NCBI GenBank assembly: GCA_040216885.1
Contig: JAVJOG010000002.1
Span: 1 to 64,000 of the forward strand
Direction: 5' to 3'
DNA length: 64,000 bases
Origin: Parvibaculum sp040216885
GTDB lineage: Bacteria > Pseudomonadota > Alphaproteobacteria > Parvibaculales > Parvibaculaceae
The translations under genes and the position numbers were made by a program. Below, piece after piece: positions 6,214 to 13,578 of this stretch. Every line of letters begins with the position of its first letter. The stretch's first letter is position 1. The notes beneath the pieces are model-generated. The model did no database searches. It saw nothing but the letters and a program-made list of their open reading frames with translations, and was not told the DNA's origin.

Positions 6214-8106
6214 ATGCTGGACGCAATGCGAAGAAACGCCTCGGGCTGGGTGGCCAAGGTGCTGATCGGCCTTCTGGTGGCCAGCTTCGCGGTGTGGGGC
6301 ATCAACGACATATTCACCGGCTTCGGTGGCGACACGGTTGCGACCGTCGGCGACGAGAAGGTCGATGCGATCGCCTTCCAGCGCGAGCTTCGCGCCGAGA
6401 TGGACCAGTTCGGCCAGCGTCTCGGCCAGCCCGTCACGCTCGAAATGGCGCAACGCTTCGGTATCGACCGTGCGGCCCTGTCGCGGCTGATGAGCCTCGC
6501 CGCGCTTGACGGCGCCACCCGGCAAATGGGGCTCACGGTCGGCGACGACACGGTGGGCAACGACATTGTCACCGATCCGGCGCTTCAGAGCGCCTTCGGC
6601 ACCTTCGACCGGGACCTCTTCCGTCAGGCGCTGCAGAACCAGGGCGTCACCGAGGAACGCTTCGTCGAACAGCGGCGCAAATATCTGGCCCGGCGTCAGC
6701 TTATCGGCATCATCGACAGCGGCGTCGCGGCGCCCGATGCGATGATCGCCGCGGTCGGCAATTACCAGGAACAGACCCGCACGGTCGGTTACGTCATCTT
6801 GCCGCCATCGCTGGTCGCCGATGTCGGCGAGCCGGACGAGGAGACGGTGCAGTCGGTCTACCAGGCGGGCGCTTCGGCCTTCACGCTGCCCGAGACGCGC
6901 GACTTCGCCATCATGGTGCTGGAGCCCGAGGACATTACCCACACCGTGACGATTGCCGACGACGAGCTTGCCGCCGCCTTCGAGCAACGGCGTGGCGACT
7001 ACGACAAGCCGGAGCGGCGCGATGTCGTGCAGATGCCCTTCGGCACCGAAGAGGCGGCGCGCGAAGCCCACGAGAAACTCGTTGCCGGGACGCCGGTTTC
7101 CGAGATCGTCGCGGGTCTCGGCCTGACTTCGGCCGACACCGAAACCGGCATGGTCGCGCGCAACCAGTTCCTGTCGGAGGAAGTGGCGGCGGTGGCCTTC
7201 TCGACCGCGAAGGGCGAATTCAGCGAACCCGTCCGGGGACCGCTTGGCTGGGCGATCGTCCAGGTCCGCGACATCGAACCCGAAAAGCTCGTCGAATTCG
7301 AGACCGTCAAGGACGAGCTGCGCGCCGCGCTCGAACTCGAACTGGCGCGCGATCAGGTCTACGACATCCAGAACGCCATCGAGGACGCGCGCGCCGGCGG
7401 CGCCTCGCTCGAGGACGTCGCGCGGACCAACAACCTGACCGTCCGTCAGATCGCATCCGTCACCGCGAACGGCAAGACGCGGAACGGCGATGACGTCGAA
7501 CTGCCCGACCTGCCGAACCTGCTACGCAATGTCTACGAGACCGAGATCGGCGATGCGGCGCCGCCGCAGCACACCGACGACGGTTACTACTGGATTCAGG
7601 TCGACGCGATCGACCCGCCGCATCTGAAACCGCTTGAGGAAGTCCGCGACGAGGTCGTCGCCCTGTGGCGGCAACAGACGCGCGACGCGGCGCTGATCGA
7701 ACTGGCCGAAACGCTGGCGGCGCGCGCCAACAAGGGCGAGAGCTTCGAGACGATCGCCGGCGAGCTCGGCCGCGCCGTCCTGACTGCGCCCGGCATGAAG
7801 CGCAATCTGCAGAGCGACACCTTCTCGCGCCAGGCCGTGGCCAAGGCGTTCGCGACGGGCGAAGGCCGCGTCACCTGGGGCCCGGTCGGTCTCGGCGAGG
7901 GACTTGTGCTGATGCATATTCGCGAAGTTCACGACCTCGAACTCGATCCGGCCTCGGACGCCTTTGCCCGGGCCCGCGAGAACGTGCTCGATTCGATCAG
8001 GACCGATCTGATCCAGACCTTCGTTGCCGGCTATCAGGAAGAGCTCGGCTACAACGTCAACACGGCGCTTCTGCGGCAACTGACGGCGACGGACACCGGC
8101 CAATGA
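6214..8106 (+). CDS. ppiD: Periplasmic peptidyl-prolyl isomerase / folding factor, PpiD-SurA type
   Basis: A 630-residue protein anchored by one N-terminal membrane helix (about residues 13-32, VAKVLIGLLVASFAVWGI) with the rest in the periplasm. A SurA-like N-terminal chaperone region (about 40-190) is followed by a degenerate parvulin (PPIC) domain at about 235-375, then a second chaperone-like C-terminal part. It helps newly exported proteins fold. The ATG at 6214 has GGAAAG nine bases upstream; longer frame extension to 6112 is unsupported. Its TGA overlaps the trpE ATG as ATGA, so trpE translation is probably coupled to this gene, an arrangement also seen in related alphaproteobacteria. 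Confidence 0.88.
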   Translation: MLDAMRRNASGWVAKVLIGLLVASFAVWGINDIFTGFGGDTVATVGDEKVDAIAFQRELRAEMDQFGQRLGQPVTLEMAQRFGIDRAALSRLMSLAALDGATRQMGLTVGDDTVGNDIVTDPALQSAFGTFDRDLFRQALQNQGVTEERFVEQRRKYLARRQLIGIIDSGVAAPDAMIAAVGNYQEQTRTVGYVILPPSLVADVGEPDEETVQSVYQAGASAFTLPETRDFAIMVLEPEDITHTVTIADDELAAAFEQRRGDYDKPERRDVVQMPFGTEEAAREAHEKLVAGTPVSEIVAGLGLTSADTETGMVARNQFLSEEVAAVAFSTAKGEFSEPVRGPLGWAIVQVRDIEPEKLVEFETVKDELRAALELELARDQVYDIQNAIEDARAGGASLEDVARTNNLTVRQIASVTANGKTRNGDDVELPDLPNLLRNVYETEIGDAAPPQHTDDGYYWIQVDAIDPPHLKPLEEVRDEVVALWRQQTRDAALIELAETLAARANKGESFETIAGELGRAVLTAPGMKRNLQSDTFSRQAVAKAFATGEGRVTWGPVGLGEGLVLMHIREVHDLELDPASDAFARARENVLDSIRTDLIQTFVAGYQEELGYNVNTALLRQLTATDTGQ

Positions 8107-9614
8107 TCTCGCCGTCCTTCGACGATTTCGAGCGTGCCCACGCGGCCGGCGCCGCGCAGGTCGTCTATCGCCGCCTCGTCGCCGATCTCGACACGCCGGT
8201 TTCGGCGATGCTGAAGATCGCCGACGGCAAGCCGAACAGCTTCCTGCTGGAGTCGGTCGAAGGAGGCGATGCGCGCAACCGCTATTCGATCATCGGCCTC
8301 AACCCGGATGCAATCTGGCGCACGCGGGGCGACGCTTCGGAAATCAACCGCAAGGCGCGTTTCGAGGCCGAAGCCTTCGAGCCCTGCGCGGGCGGGGCGC
8401 TCGCCTCCTTGCGCGCCTTCATCGAGGAAAGCCGCATCGATCTGCCCGAAGACCTGCCGCCGATGGCGGCCGGCGTCTTCGGCTATATGGGCTACGACAT
8501 GGTGCGGCTGATGGAGCGTCTGCCGGACGAGAACCCCGACGCGCTCGGCCTGCCGGACGGGCTATTCGTCCGCCCGACGATCATTGCGGTCTTCGATTCG
8601 GTGAAGGACGAGGTGACGCTGGTCACGCCGGTGCGTCCCGAACCGGGCGTGACCGCCAAGGCCGCCTATGCCCGCGCCGAGGAACGCCTCAACGACATCG
8701 TCGCCGATTTCGACCGCGCGCTGACCCATGCGCCGCAGCAGCTCGATGTCGACACGCTGGCCGAGCCGACATCGAACACGCCGAAGGAACGCTATTTCGG
8801 CATGGTCGAGCGCGCAAAGGAATACATCGCCGCCGGCGACATCTTCCAGGTCGTGCTGTCGCAGCGTTTCGAGACGCCGTTCACGCTACCGCCCTTCTCG
8901 CTCTACCGGGCGCTGCGCCGCATCAACCCGTCGCCCTTCCTCTACTTCCTCAACTTTGCCGATTTTTCCATTGTCGGCTCCAGCCCGGAAATCCTGGTGC
9001 GCGTACGGAACAACCGCGTCACCATCCGCCCCATCGCCGGCACGCGCCATCGCGGGAAAAACCGCGCCGAGGACGAGGCCATCGGCGAGGAATTGCTGGC
9101 CGATCCGAAAGAACGCGCCGAGCACCTGATGCTGCTCGATCTGGGGCGCAACGATGTCGGCCGCGTCTCGAAGATCGGCTCGGTCGAAGTCACCGAGAAA
9201 TTCGCGCTGCAACTGACCTCGCATCTGATCCACATCGTCTCCAATGTCGAGGGCGATCTCGACCCGTCCTACGACGCAATCTCGGCGCTGGTCGCGGGCT
9301 TCCCGGCCGGCACGGTGTCGGGTGCGCCGAAAGTCCGCGCCATGGAAATCATCGACGAGCTGGAGCTTGAGAAACGCGGGCCTTACGCCGGCTGCGTCGG
9401 CTATTTCTCGGCCGCCGGCGAGATGGACACCTGCATCGTCTTGCGCACCGCCATCGTCAAGGACGGCAAGATGTATGTGCAGGCCGGCGGCGGCGTCGTC
9501 GCCGACTCCAGCCCGCAGGGCGAATACGACGAGAGCGTCAACAAGGCCAAGGCCCTCTTCCGCGCCGCCGACGAAGCCGTGCGCTACGCCTCGCAGGCGG
9601 GCAAGCGGCAGTAG
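8103..9614 (+). CDS. trpE: Anthranilate synthase component I
   Basis: A 503-residue enzyme making anthranilate from chorismate with the TrpG glutaminase, the first committed step of tryptophan synthesis. The N-terminal regulatory domain carries the LLES motif (residues 48-51) involved in tryptophan feedback inhibition. The chorismate-binding domain shows IVGSSPEILVRV, RPIAGTRHRG, RNDVGRVS and PAGTVSGAPK. It overlaps ppiD by four bases, so no separate leader or attenuator is possible between them. trpG, normally adjacent, is about 700 bases away behind a terminator-like hairpin and a decayed gene. Confidence 0.97.
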   Translation: MISPSFDDFERAHAAGAAQVVYRRLVADLDTPVSAMLKIADGKPNSFLLESVEGGDARNRYSIIGLNPDAIWRTRGDASEINRKARFEAEAFEPCAGGALASLRAFIEESRIDLPEDLPPMAAGVFGYMGYDMVRLMERLPDENPDALGLPDGLFVRPTIIAVFDSVKDEVTLVTPVRPEPGVTAKAAYARAEERLNDIVADFDRALTHAPQQLDVDTLAEPTSNTPKERYFGMVERAKEYIAAGDIFQVVLSQRFETPFTLPPFSLYRALRRINPSPFLYFLNFADFSIVGSSPEILVRVRNNRVTIRPIAGTRHRGKNRAEDEAIGEELLADPKERAEHLMLLDLGRNDVGRVSKIGSVEVTEKFALQLTSHLIHIVSNVEGDLDPSYDAISALVAGFPAGTVSGAPKVRAMEIIDELELEKRGPYAGCVGYFSAAGEMDTCIVLRTAIVKDGKMYVQAGGGVVADSSPQGEYDESVNKAKALFRAADEAVRYASQAGKRQ

Positions 9615-9691
9615 GCGACGTTCCGGGTACGGCCAAAATTTTTCCTCTCTTCGGTCTTGGCCGACAAACTCGGTCCTAATCCAGAATAAAG

Positions 9692-9724
9692 GTGTCATCC
9701 CGGCAACAAGTGCCGGGATGACAC
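9692..9724 (+). terminator. Strong hairpin after trpE (terminator or REP-like palindrome)
   Basis: A perfect 14-bp inverted repeat: GTGTCATCCCGGCA (9692-9705) and its complement (9711-9724) around ACAAG. It is followed by T-rich sequence (TTTTGTTTTC and a later run of six T). It could terminate trpE transcription. The core, with CCGGGATGAC, also resembles the dispersed intergenic palindromes common in alphaproteobacteria; a similar but shorter one is at 42039-42059. Confidence 0.65.
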
Positions 9725-9762
9725 TTCTATTTTGTTTTCTGCAAATTTTTTATCCTCCTCAA

Positions 9763-10240
9763 CAGCTACCTCTCCCTCCACATGCTCCGGCCGCACACCG
9801 ACGCCGGCCCCATAGCCCGGCAGGCGGCGCAACAGCGGAAACCTGTTGGCCATCCGCAGCGGCAGCGGCGCGGATGTCGAACGGCCCGTCGGGCGCCGCC
9901 GCGCGCAAGCCCGCGACGCGCCCCGCCTCCTCGACCAGCCCCGTCGCCTCCGTTTCCATGCGCAAATGAAATCCCGGATAGCGCCGTCCGGCTTCGGCGA
10001 GAAAATCGAGGAAATGCCATTGCGGCATGAAGGCGATGAAGCCGCAGCGCGTCGGCAGATGCGTGAAATCGGCCGCCTTCAGGAACCTGCCGCGGATCTC
10101 GACGCCCGCCTCGTGCATCTTCTCGTGCGGCCGCGCCAGCAGCGCGTCGAGCAGCCCCAACTCGTGCATCACCTCCAGCGTCGAGGGGTGGATCGTGTCG
10201 CCCCGGGAATCGCGCAGGAAATCCTTGTGCTTTCCTCTAC
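9763..10240 (-). pseudogene. Decayed FAD-dependent monooxygenase (UbiH/PobA-like) fragment
   Basis: The minus strand shows, in one frame from about 10240, KDFLRDSRGDTIHPSTLEVM, then HLPTRCGFIAFMPQWHFLDFLAE and FHLRMETEATGLVEEAGRV. These are internal motifs of FAD_binding_3 monooxygenases. After DGPFDIRA (about 9885) the match switches frame and jumps to a typical C-terminus, LRMANRFPLLRRLPGYG then GVGVRPEHV. The N-terminal GxGxxG nucleotide site and the central third are missing. It is therefore a remnant with a lost 5' end and a large internal deletion with frame change, lying antisense inside the trp operon. There is no evidence of a complete copy nearby. Confidence 0.75.
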
Positions 10241-10241
10241 C

Positions 10242-10271
10242 TTGCCCCAAGCCCCTCCCAGAGCCTATATA
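10242..10271 (+). promoter_or_regulatory. Candidate promoter for trpGDC
   Basis: TTGCCC (10242-10247), an 18-base spacer and TATATA (10266-10271) lie about 50 bases upstream of the trpG ATG. The site is exactly at the upstream breakpoint of the monooxygenase remnant. It offers a way to express trpGDC independently of ppiD-trpE, from which they are separated by the hairpin at 9692-9724. Confidence 0.45.
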
Positions 10272-10319
10272 AAGTCTCGCGCGCCCCCCCCTTCCGGGCC
10301 GCATCCCAAGGGCCCGGCC

Positions 10320-10913
10320 ATGTTGCTCCTGATCGATAACTACGACAGCTTCACCTACAATCTCGTCCATTTCCTGGGCGAGCTGGGGGCGGAGACCGCT
10401 GTCCATCGCAACGACAGGATCACCGTCAACGAGGTGCTGGCCGCCGCGCCGCAGGCCATCGTCCTGTCGCCCGGCCCCTGCGACCCGGACAAGGCCGGCA
10501 TCTGCCTCGATCTCATGCAGGCGGCCGCCGCGCACCGCATCCCGCTTTTCGGCGTCTGTCTCGGCCATCAGGCCATCGGTCAGGCTTTCGGCGGCAAGGT
10601 CGTCCGCGCGCCGCAACTGATGCATGGCAAGCTCAGCGCCATCCACCATGGCGGCAAGGGTGTGTTTCAGGGCCTGCCGAGCCCCATCGAGGCGACGCGC
10701 TATCATTCGCTGACCGTCGAGCGCGAGAGCTTCCCCGACTGCCTCGAAATCACCGCATGGACCGCCGACGGCGTCATCATGGGCGCGCAGCACAAGGAGC
10801 TGCCGATCCACGGCGTCCAGTTCCACCCCGAAAGCATCGCCTCCGAACACGGCCACGACATCCTGCGCAACTTCCTGCAGATCGCCCGCGTCAACACGCG
10901 CGAACCGGCGTGA
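10320..10913 (+). CDS. trpG: Anthranilate synthase component II (glutamine amidotransferase)
   Basis: A 197-residue class I glutamine amidotransferase that supplies ammonia to TrpE. Catalytic residues are visible: Cys80 in FGVCLGHQAIGQAFGG, and His169 and Glu171 in VQFHPES. The N-terminus MLLLIDNYDSFTYNLVHF is canonical. The same family can serve p-aminobenzoate synthase (PabA), but its place directly before trpD argues for TrpG, perhaps shared. A promoter candidate lies about 50 bases upstream. trpD begins 16 bases after its stop. Confidence 0.95.
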   Translation: MLLLIDNYDSFTYNLVHFLGELGAETAVHRNDRITVNEVLAAAPQAIVLSPGPCDPDKAGICLDLMQAAAAHRIPLFGVCLGHQAIGQAFGGKVVRAPQLMHGKLSAIHHGGKGVFQGLPSPIEATRYHSLTVERESFPDCLEITAWTADGVIMGAQHKELPIHGVQFHPESIASEHGHDILRNFLQIARVNTREPA

Positions 10914-10929
10914 GAGGGCGCGCGACGCA

Positions 10930-11958
10930 ATGACCGATCTCAAACCGACAATCGCCCATCTGGCCGACGGCAAGACGCTCGACCCGGCCGAGGCGCGCGC
11001 GGCCTTCGAAATCGTCATGTCGGGCGAGGCGAGCCCGGCGCAGATCGCGGCCTTCCTGATGGGGCTTCGCGTGCGTGGAGAAACCGTGACCGAGATCACG
11101 GCGGGCGCCACCGTCATGCGCGAAAAGGCGTTGCGCGTCACCGCGCCGCGCGAGGCCATCGACATTGTCGGCACCGGCGGCGACGGCGCGGGCACCTACA
11201 ATATCTCCACTGCCACGGCTCTGGTCGTCGCGGCTTGCGGCGTGCCGGTCGCCAAGCATGGCAACCGCAAGGCGTCCTCGCTGTCGGGCACCGCCGACGC
11301 GCTGGAAAGCCTCGGCGTCAAGCTCGACATCGGTCCCGCCGTCATTGCCGACTGCATCGACCGGGCCGGTATCGGCTTCATGTTCGCGCAGGCTCATCAT
11401 TCGGCGATGAAGCATGTGGCGCCGGTGCGCGGCGAACTCGGCATCAAGACGATTTTCAACATGCTGGGGCCGCTTTCCAATCCGGCGCTGGTCAAGCATC
11501 AGCTTCTCGGCGTCTTCGACGCAAAATGGGTCGAGCCCTTCGCCGAGGCGCTGCGCAATCTGGGTTCCGAAAGCGCCTGGGTCGTGCATGGGTCCGACGG
11601 TCTCGACGAATTAACGACGACCGGCGCCAGCACCGTTGCCGAATTGAAGGGCGGCGAGATCCGCGTCTTCGAGGTGACACCGGAGGAAGCGGGCGTCAAG
11701 CGCGCGACAGCCGATCGGCTCAAGGGTGGATCGCCCGCCGAGAACGCACAGGCGATCCTGCGTCTGCTCGACGGCGAGAAAGGTCCCTATCGCGACATCG
11801 TGCTGCTTAATGCGGCGGCAGCGATGATCGTTGCCGGCAAGGCGGATACGCTGAAGAAGGGCGCCGGGCTTGCGGCGCTCGCCATCGACAGCGGCGGCGC
11901 GAAAGCGGCGCTCGATACGCTGATCGCGGTATCGAACGGGAATCCGGCCAATGGCTGA
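10930..11958 (+). CDS. trpD: Anthranilate phosphoribosyltransferase
   Basis: A 342-residue enzyme that attaches phosphoribose from PRPP to anthranilate. The PRPP/magnesium signatures are intact: GTGGDG at residues 81-86, NIST at 91-94 and KHGNR at 109-113, with the acidic metal site SDGLDELTTTG further on. The N-terminal helical domain is typical of the family. It is a stand-alone TrpD, not fused to TrpG. It overlaps trpC by eight bases, indicating a coupled trpGDC unit. Confidence 0.96.
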   Translation: MTDLKPTIAHLADGKTLDPAEARAAFEIVMSGEASPAQIAAFLMGLRVRGETVTEITAGATVMREKALRVTAPREAIDIVGTGGDGAGTYNISTATALVVAACGVPVAKHGNRKASSLSGTADALESLGVKLDIGPAVIADCIDRAGIGFMFAQAHHSAMKHVAPVRGELGIKTIFNMLGPLSNPALVKHQLLGVFDAKWVEPFAEALRNLGSESAWVVHGSDGLDELTTTGASTVAELKGGEIRVFEVTPEEAGVKRATADRLKGGSPAENAQAILRLLDGEKGPYRDIVLLNAAAAMIVAGKADTLKKGAGLAALAIDSGGAKAALDTLIAVSNGNPANG

Positions 11959-12748
11959 CATTCTCGAAAAAATCGGCGCCTACAAGCTCGACGAGATCGC
12001 GGCCGCGAAACGCGCCCATCCGATCGCCGATGTCGAGGCAGCTGCGCGGGCGGCATCGCCCGTTCGCGGTTTTGCGGCGGCGCTCCGTTCACGGATCGAT
12101 GTAGGCCGCTATGCGCTCATTGCCGAGATCAAGAAAGCGAGCCCGTCGAAGGGGTTGATCCGCGCCGATTTCGATCCGCCGGCGCTCGCCCACGCCTATG
12201 AAGCCGGCGGCGCCACCTGTCTTTCGGTGCTGACCGACGGTCCGTCCTTTCAGGGCGCACCGGACTATCTCGCCGCCGCCCGCGCCGCCTGTTCGCTGCC
12301 GGTCATCCGGAAGGATTTCATGTACGACGCCTATCAGGTCGCGGAAGCCCGCGCGATGGGCGCCGACGCGATCCTCATCATCATGGCTGCGGTCTCCGAC
12401 ACCCAGGCGCGCGAGATCGAGGACGCCGCCTTCGGCTGGAATATGGACGTGCTGGTCGAGGTTCACGACGAGGCCGAGCTGGAACGCGCGCTCGCGCTCA
12501 AGAGCCCGCTTCTCGGCATCAACAATCGTAACCTCAAGACCTTCGAGACGGCGCTCGAAACGACCGAGCGGCTGGCGCCCCTCGTCCCGGCCGCCAAGCT
12601 GATCGTCGGCGAGAGCGGCATTTTCGCGCCGGCCGACCTTGCGCGCCTCGCAAAAGTTGGTGTACGGACGTTTCTGGTCGGGGAGAGCCTGATGCGTCAG
12701 GCCGATGTGGAGGCAGCGACCCGCGCGTTGCTGGCCGGTCCCGCATAA
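11951..12748 (+). CDS. trpC: Indole-3-glycerol phosphate synthase
   Basis: A 265-residue TIM-barrel enzyme closing the indole ring. Motifs in order: IAEIKKASPSKG with the catalytic lysine, VLTDGPSFQG, PVIRKDFMYDAYQV, VEVHDEAELERAL, GINNRNLKTF and GESGI. It is monofunctional (no fused TrpF). The start overlaps the end of trpD. Downstream lies a 270-base repeat-rich spacer rather than moaC, which follows trpC in many relatives. Confidence 0.96.
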   Translation: MADILEKIGAYKLDEIAAAKRAHPIADVEAAARAASPVRGFAAALRSRIDVGRYALIAEIKKASPSKGLIRADFDPPALAHAYEAGGATCLSVLTDGPSFQGAPDYLAAARAACSLPVIRKDFMYDAYQVAEARAMGADAILIIMAAVSDTQAREIEDAAFGWNMDVLVEVHDEAELERALALKSPLLGINNRNLKTFETALETTERLAPLVPAAKLIVGESGIFAPADLARLAKVGVRTFLVGESLMRQADVEAATRALLAGPA

Positions 12749-12969
12749 ACCGGGGATAAATCGCGGGCACTTTTGTGCGCTGCAGCGTCGAACCGGGGAT
12801 AAGTCCGACTTATCCCCGCCTCCGGCCTGTCACGCGACAGGACTTATCCCCGCTCCGGTGGCCTCATCCGGCAGCCGGAAAACGGTTTGTGACAGTTTTT
12901 TGACAGTTCGATGACAGTCGGGGCAAATGAGGTATCCAGATACCCCATTCCCGGCCTCTTATCCCCGGT
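12749..12969. repeat. Five copies of a CCGGGGATAA-type motif, including a 23-bp palindrome
   Basis: The trpC-acetyltransferase spacer contains the word CCGGGGATAA or its complement five times. Direct copies start at 12750 and 12793; inverted copies (TTATCCCCG) end at 12818, 12852 and 12969. The middle two form a palindrome: GGGGATAAGTC (12795-12805), one base, then GACTTATCCCC (12807-12817). An extra perfect dyad, GGTATC-CA-GATACC, is at 12931-12944. The motif is close to, but not the same as, the DnaA box TTATCCACA. It could be a protein-binding array or the remains of a palindromic element. Confidence 0.6.
12890..12918 (+). promoter_or_regulatory. 11-bp-periodic TGACAGT array (three copies)
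   Basis: TGACAGT occurs at 12890-12896, 12901-12907 and 12912-12918, exactly 11 bases apart, with spacers TTTT and TCGA. Read on the other strand this is ACTGTCA, so the spacing and core equal tandem Pho-box half-sites (CTGTCAT-N4-CTGTCA). The array is about 105 bases upstream of the acetyltransferase ATG. A near-identical array is at 37544-37583 upstream of rpsB. Direct repeats on one face of the helix imply cooperative binding by a regulator. Confidence 0.55.
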
Positions 12970-13020
12970 GCGCTGGTGCCGTGTCATCCTGTCATGTTCA
13001 CCCGAATCCGGAATACCAAT

Positions 13021-13530
13021 ATGGCCTATGACATCAGACAATCTCGCGCCGGCGACCTGGTGCTCCTCGCCGACATCGAACGCGCCGCCGGCGCGCTCTT
13101 CGCGTCCGCCGGCATCGGCGAGGTCGATACCGACGACGTCGCGGAACTGCGCTTCGTCGAATCCGTTGCCCGCGCCGCAGGCGTTTTCGTCGCAACGAAG
13201 GACGACAAACCGGTCGGCTTCATCCTCTCCGCGCCGCTCGATGTTCACTTCCATATCTACGAATTGTCCGTACACCCCGATCACGGGCGGCAAGGCCTCG
13301 GCCGCCGTCTCGTCGAACGGGTCTGCGAGGCGGCGGCGGCGCGCGGTTTCAAGGCTGTCACGCTGTCGACCTTCATCGACGTGCCGTGGAACGGACCGTT
13401 CTATGCGGGTTGCGGCTTTCGCGTTCTCGATCCTGCCGAATGGACACCCGCCCTTTACCTCGCGCATTATTGCGAAGAAGAAATGGGGCTGCCGCTTGAA
13501 CGGCGCTGCTTCATGCGACGCGATTTGTAG
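13021..13530 (+). CDS. GNAT-family N-acetyltransferase
   Basis: A 169-residue protein with the GNAT fold. Beta-strand IYELSVHPDHGRQGLGRRLVERV carries the acetyl-CoA pyrophosphate loop (Q/RxxGxG/A) near residues 90-100, and PFYAGCGFRVLDPAEW is the C-terminal substrate-side strand. The acceptor is unknown; similarity in layout to RimI-like and aminoglycoside-type acetyltransferases is too general to choose. I prefer the ATG at 13021 (MAYDIRQSRAGD) over an in-frame ATG at 12976. It is followed 48 bases later by kdsA and sits between trpC and moaC, which suggests insertion in this lineage. Confidence 0.87.
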   Translation: MAYDIRQSRAGDLVLLADIERAAGALFASAGIGEVDTDDVAELRFVESVARAAGVFVATKDDKPVGFILSAPLDVHFHIYELSVHPDHGRQGLGRRLVERVCEAAAARGFKAVTLSTFIDVPWNGPFYAGCGFRVLDPAEWTPALYLAHYCEEEMGLPLERRCFMRRDL

Positions 13531-13578
13531 GCTATACCGGCCTTCCCGCACATTCCCGAATTTTAACGGTGCCCGAAA

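Noticed and set aside
8000..8103. Trp leader peptide or attenuator before trpE
   Set aside because: trpE overlaps ppiD directly and no run of Trp codons with alternative hairpins is present.
9759..11195. Minus-strand frame of 478 codons overlapping trpG and trpD
   Set aside because: Only its last about 150 codons resemble a flavin monooxygenase, and these are annotated as a remnant; the rest is antisense to trpG/trpD.
12749..12969. Chromosomal replication origin
   Set aside because: The repeated TTATCCCC differs from the DnaA box at a key position, there is no AT-rich unwinding region, and the neighbouring genes (trp, kdsA) are not typical origin neighbours.
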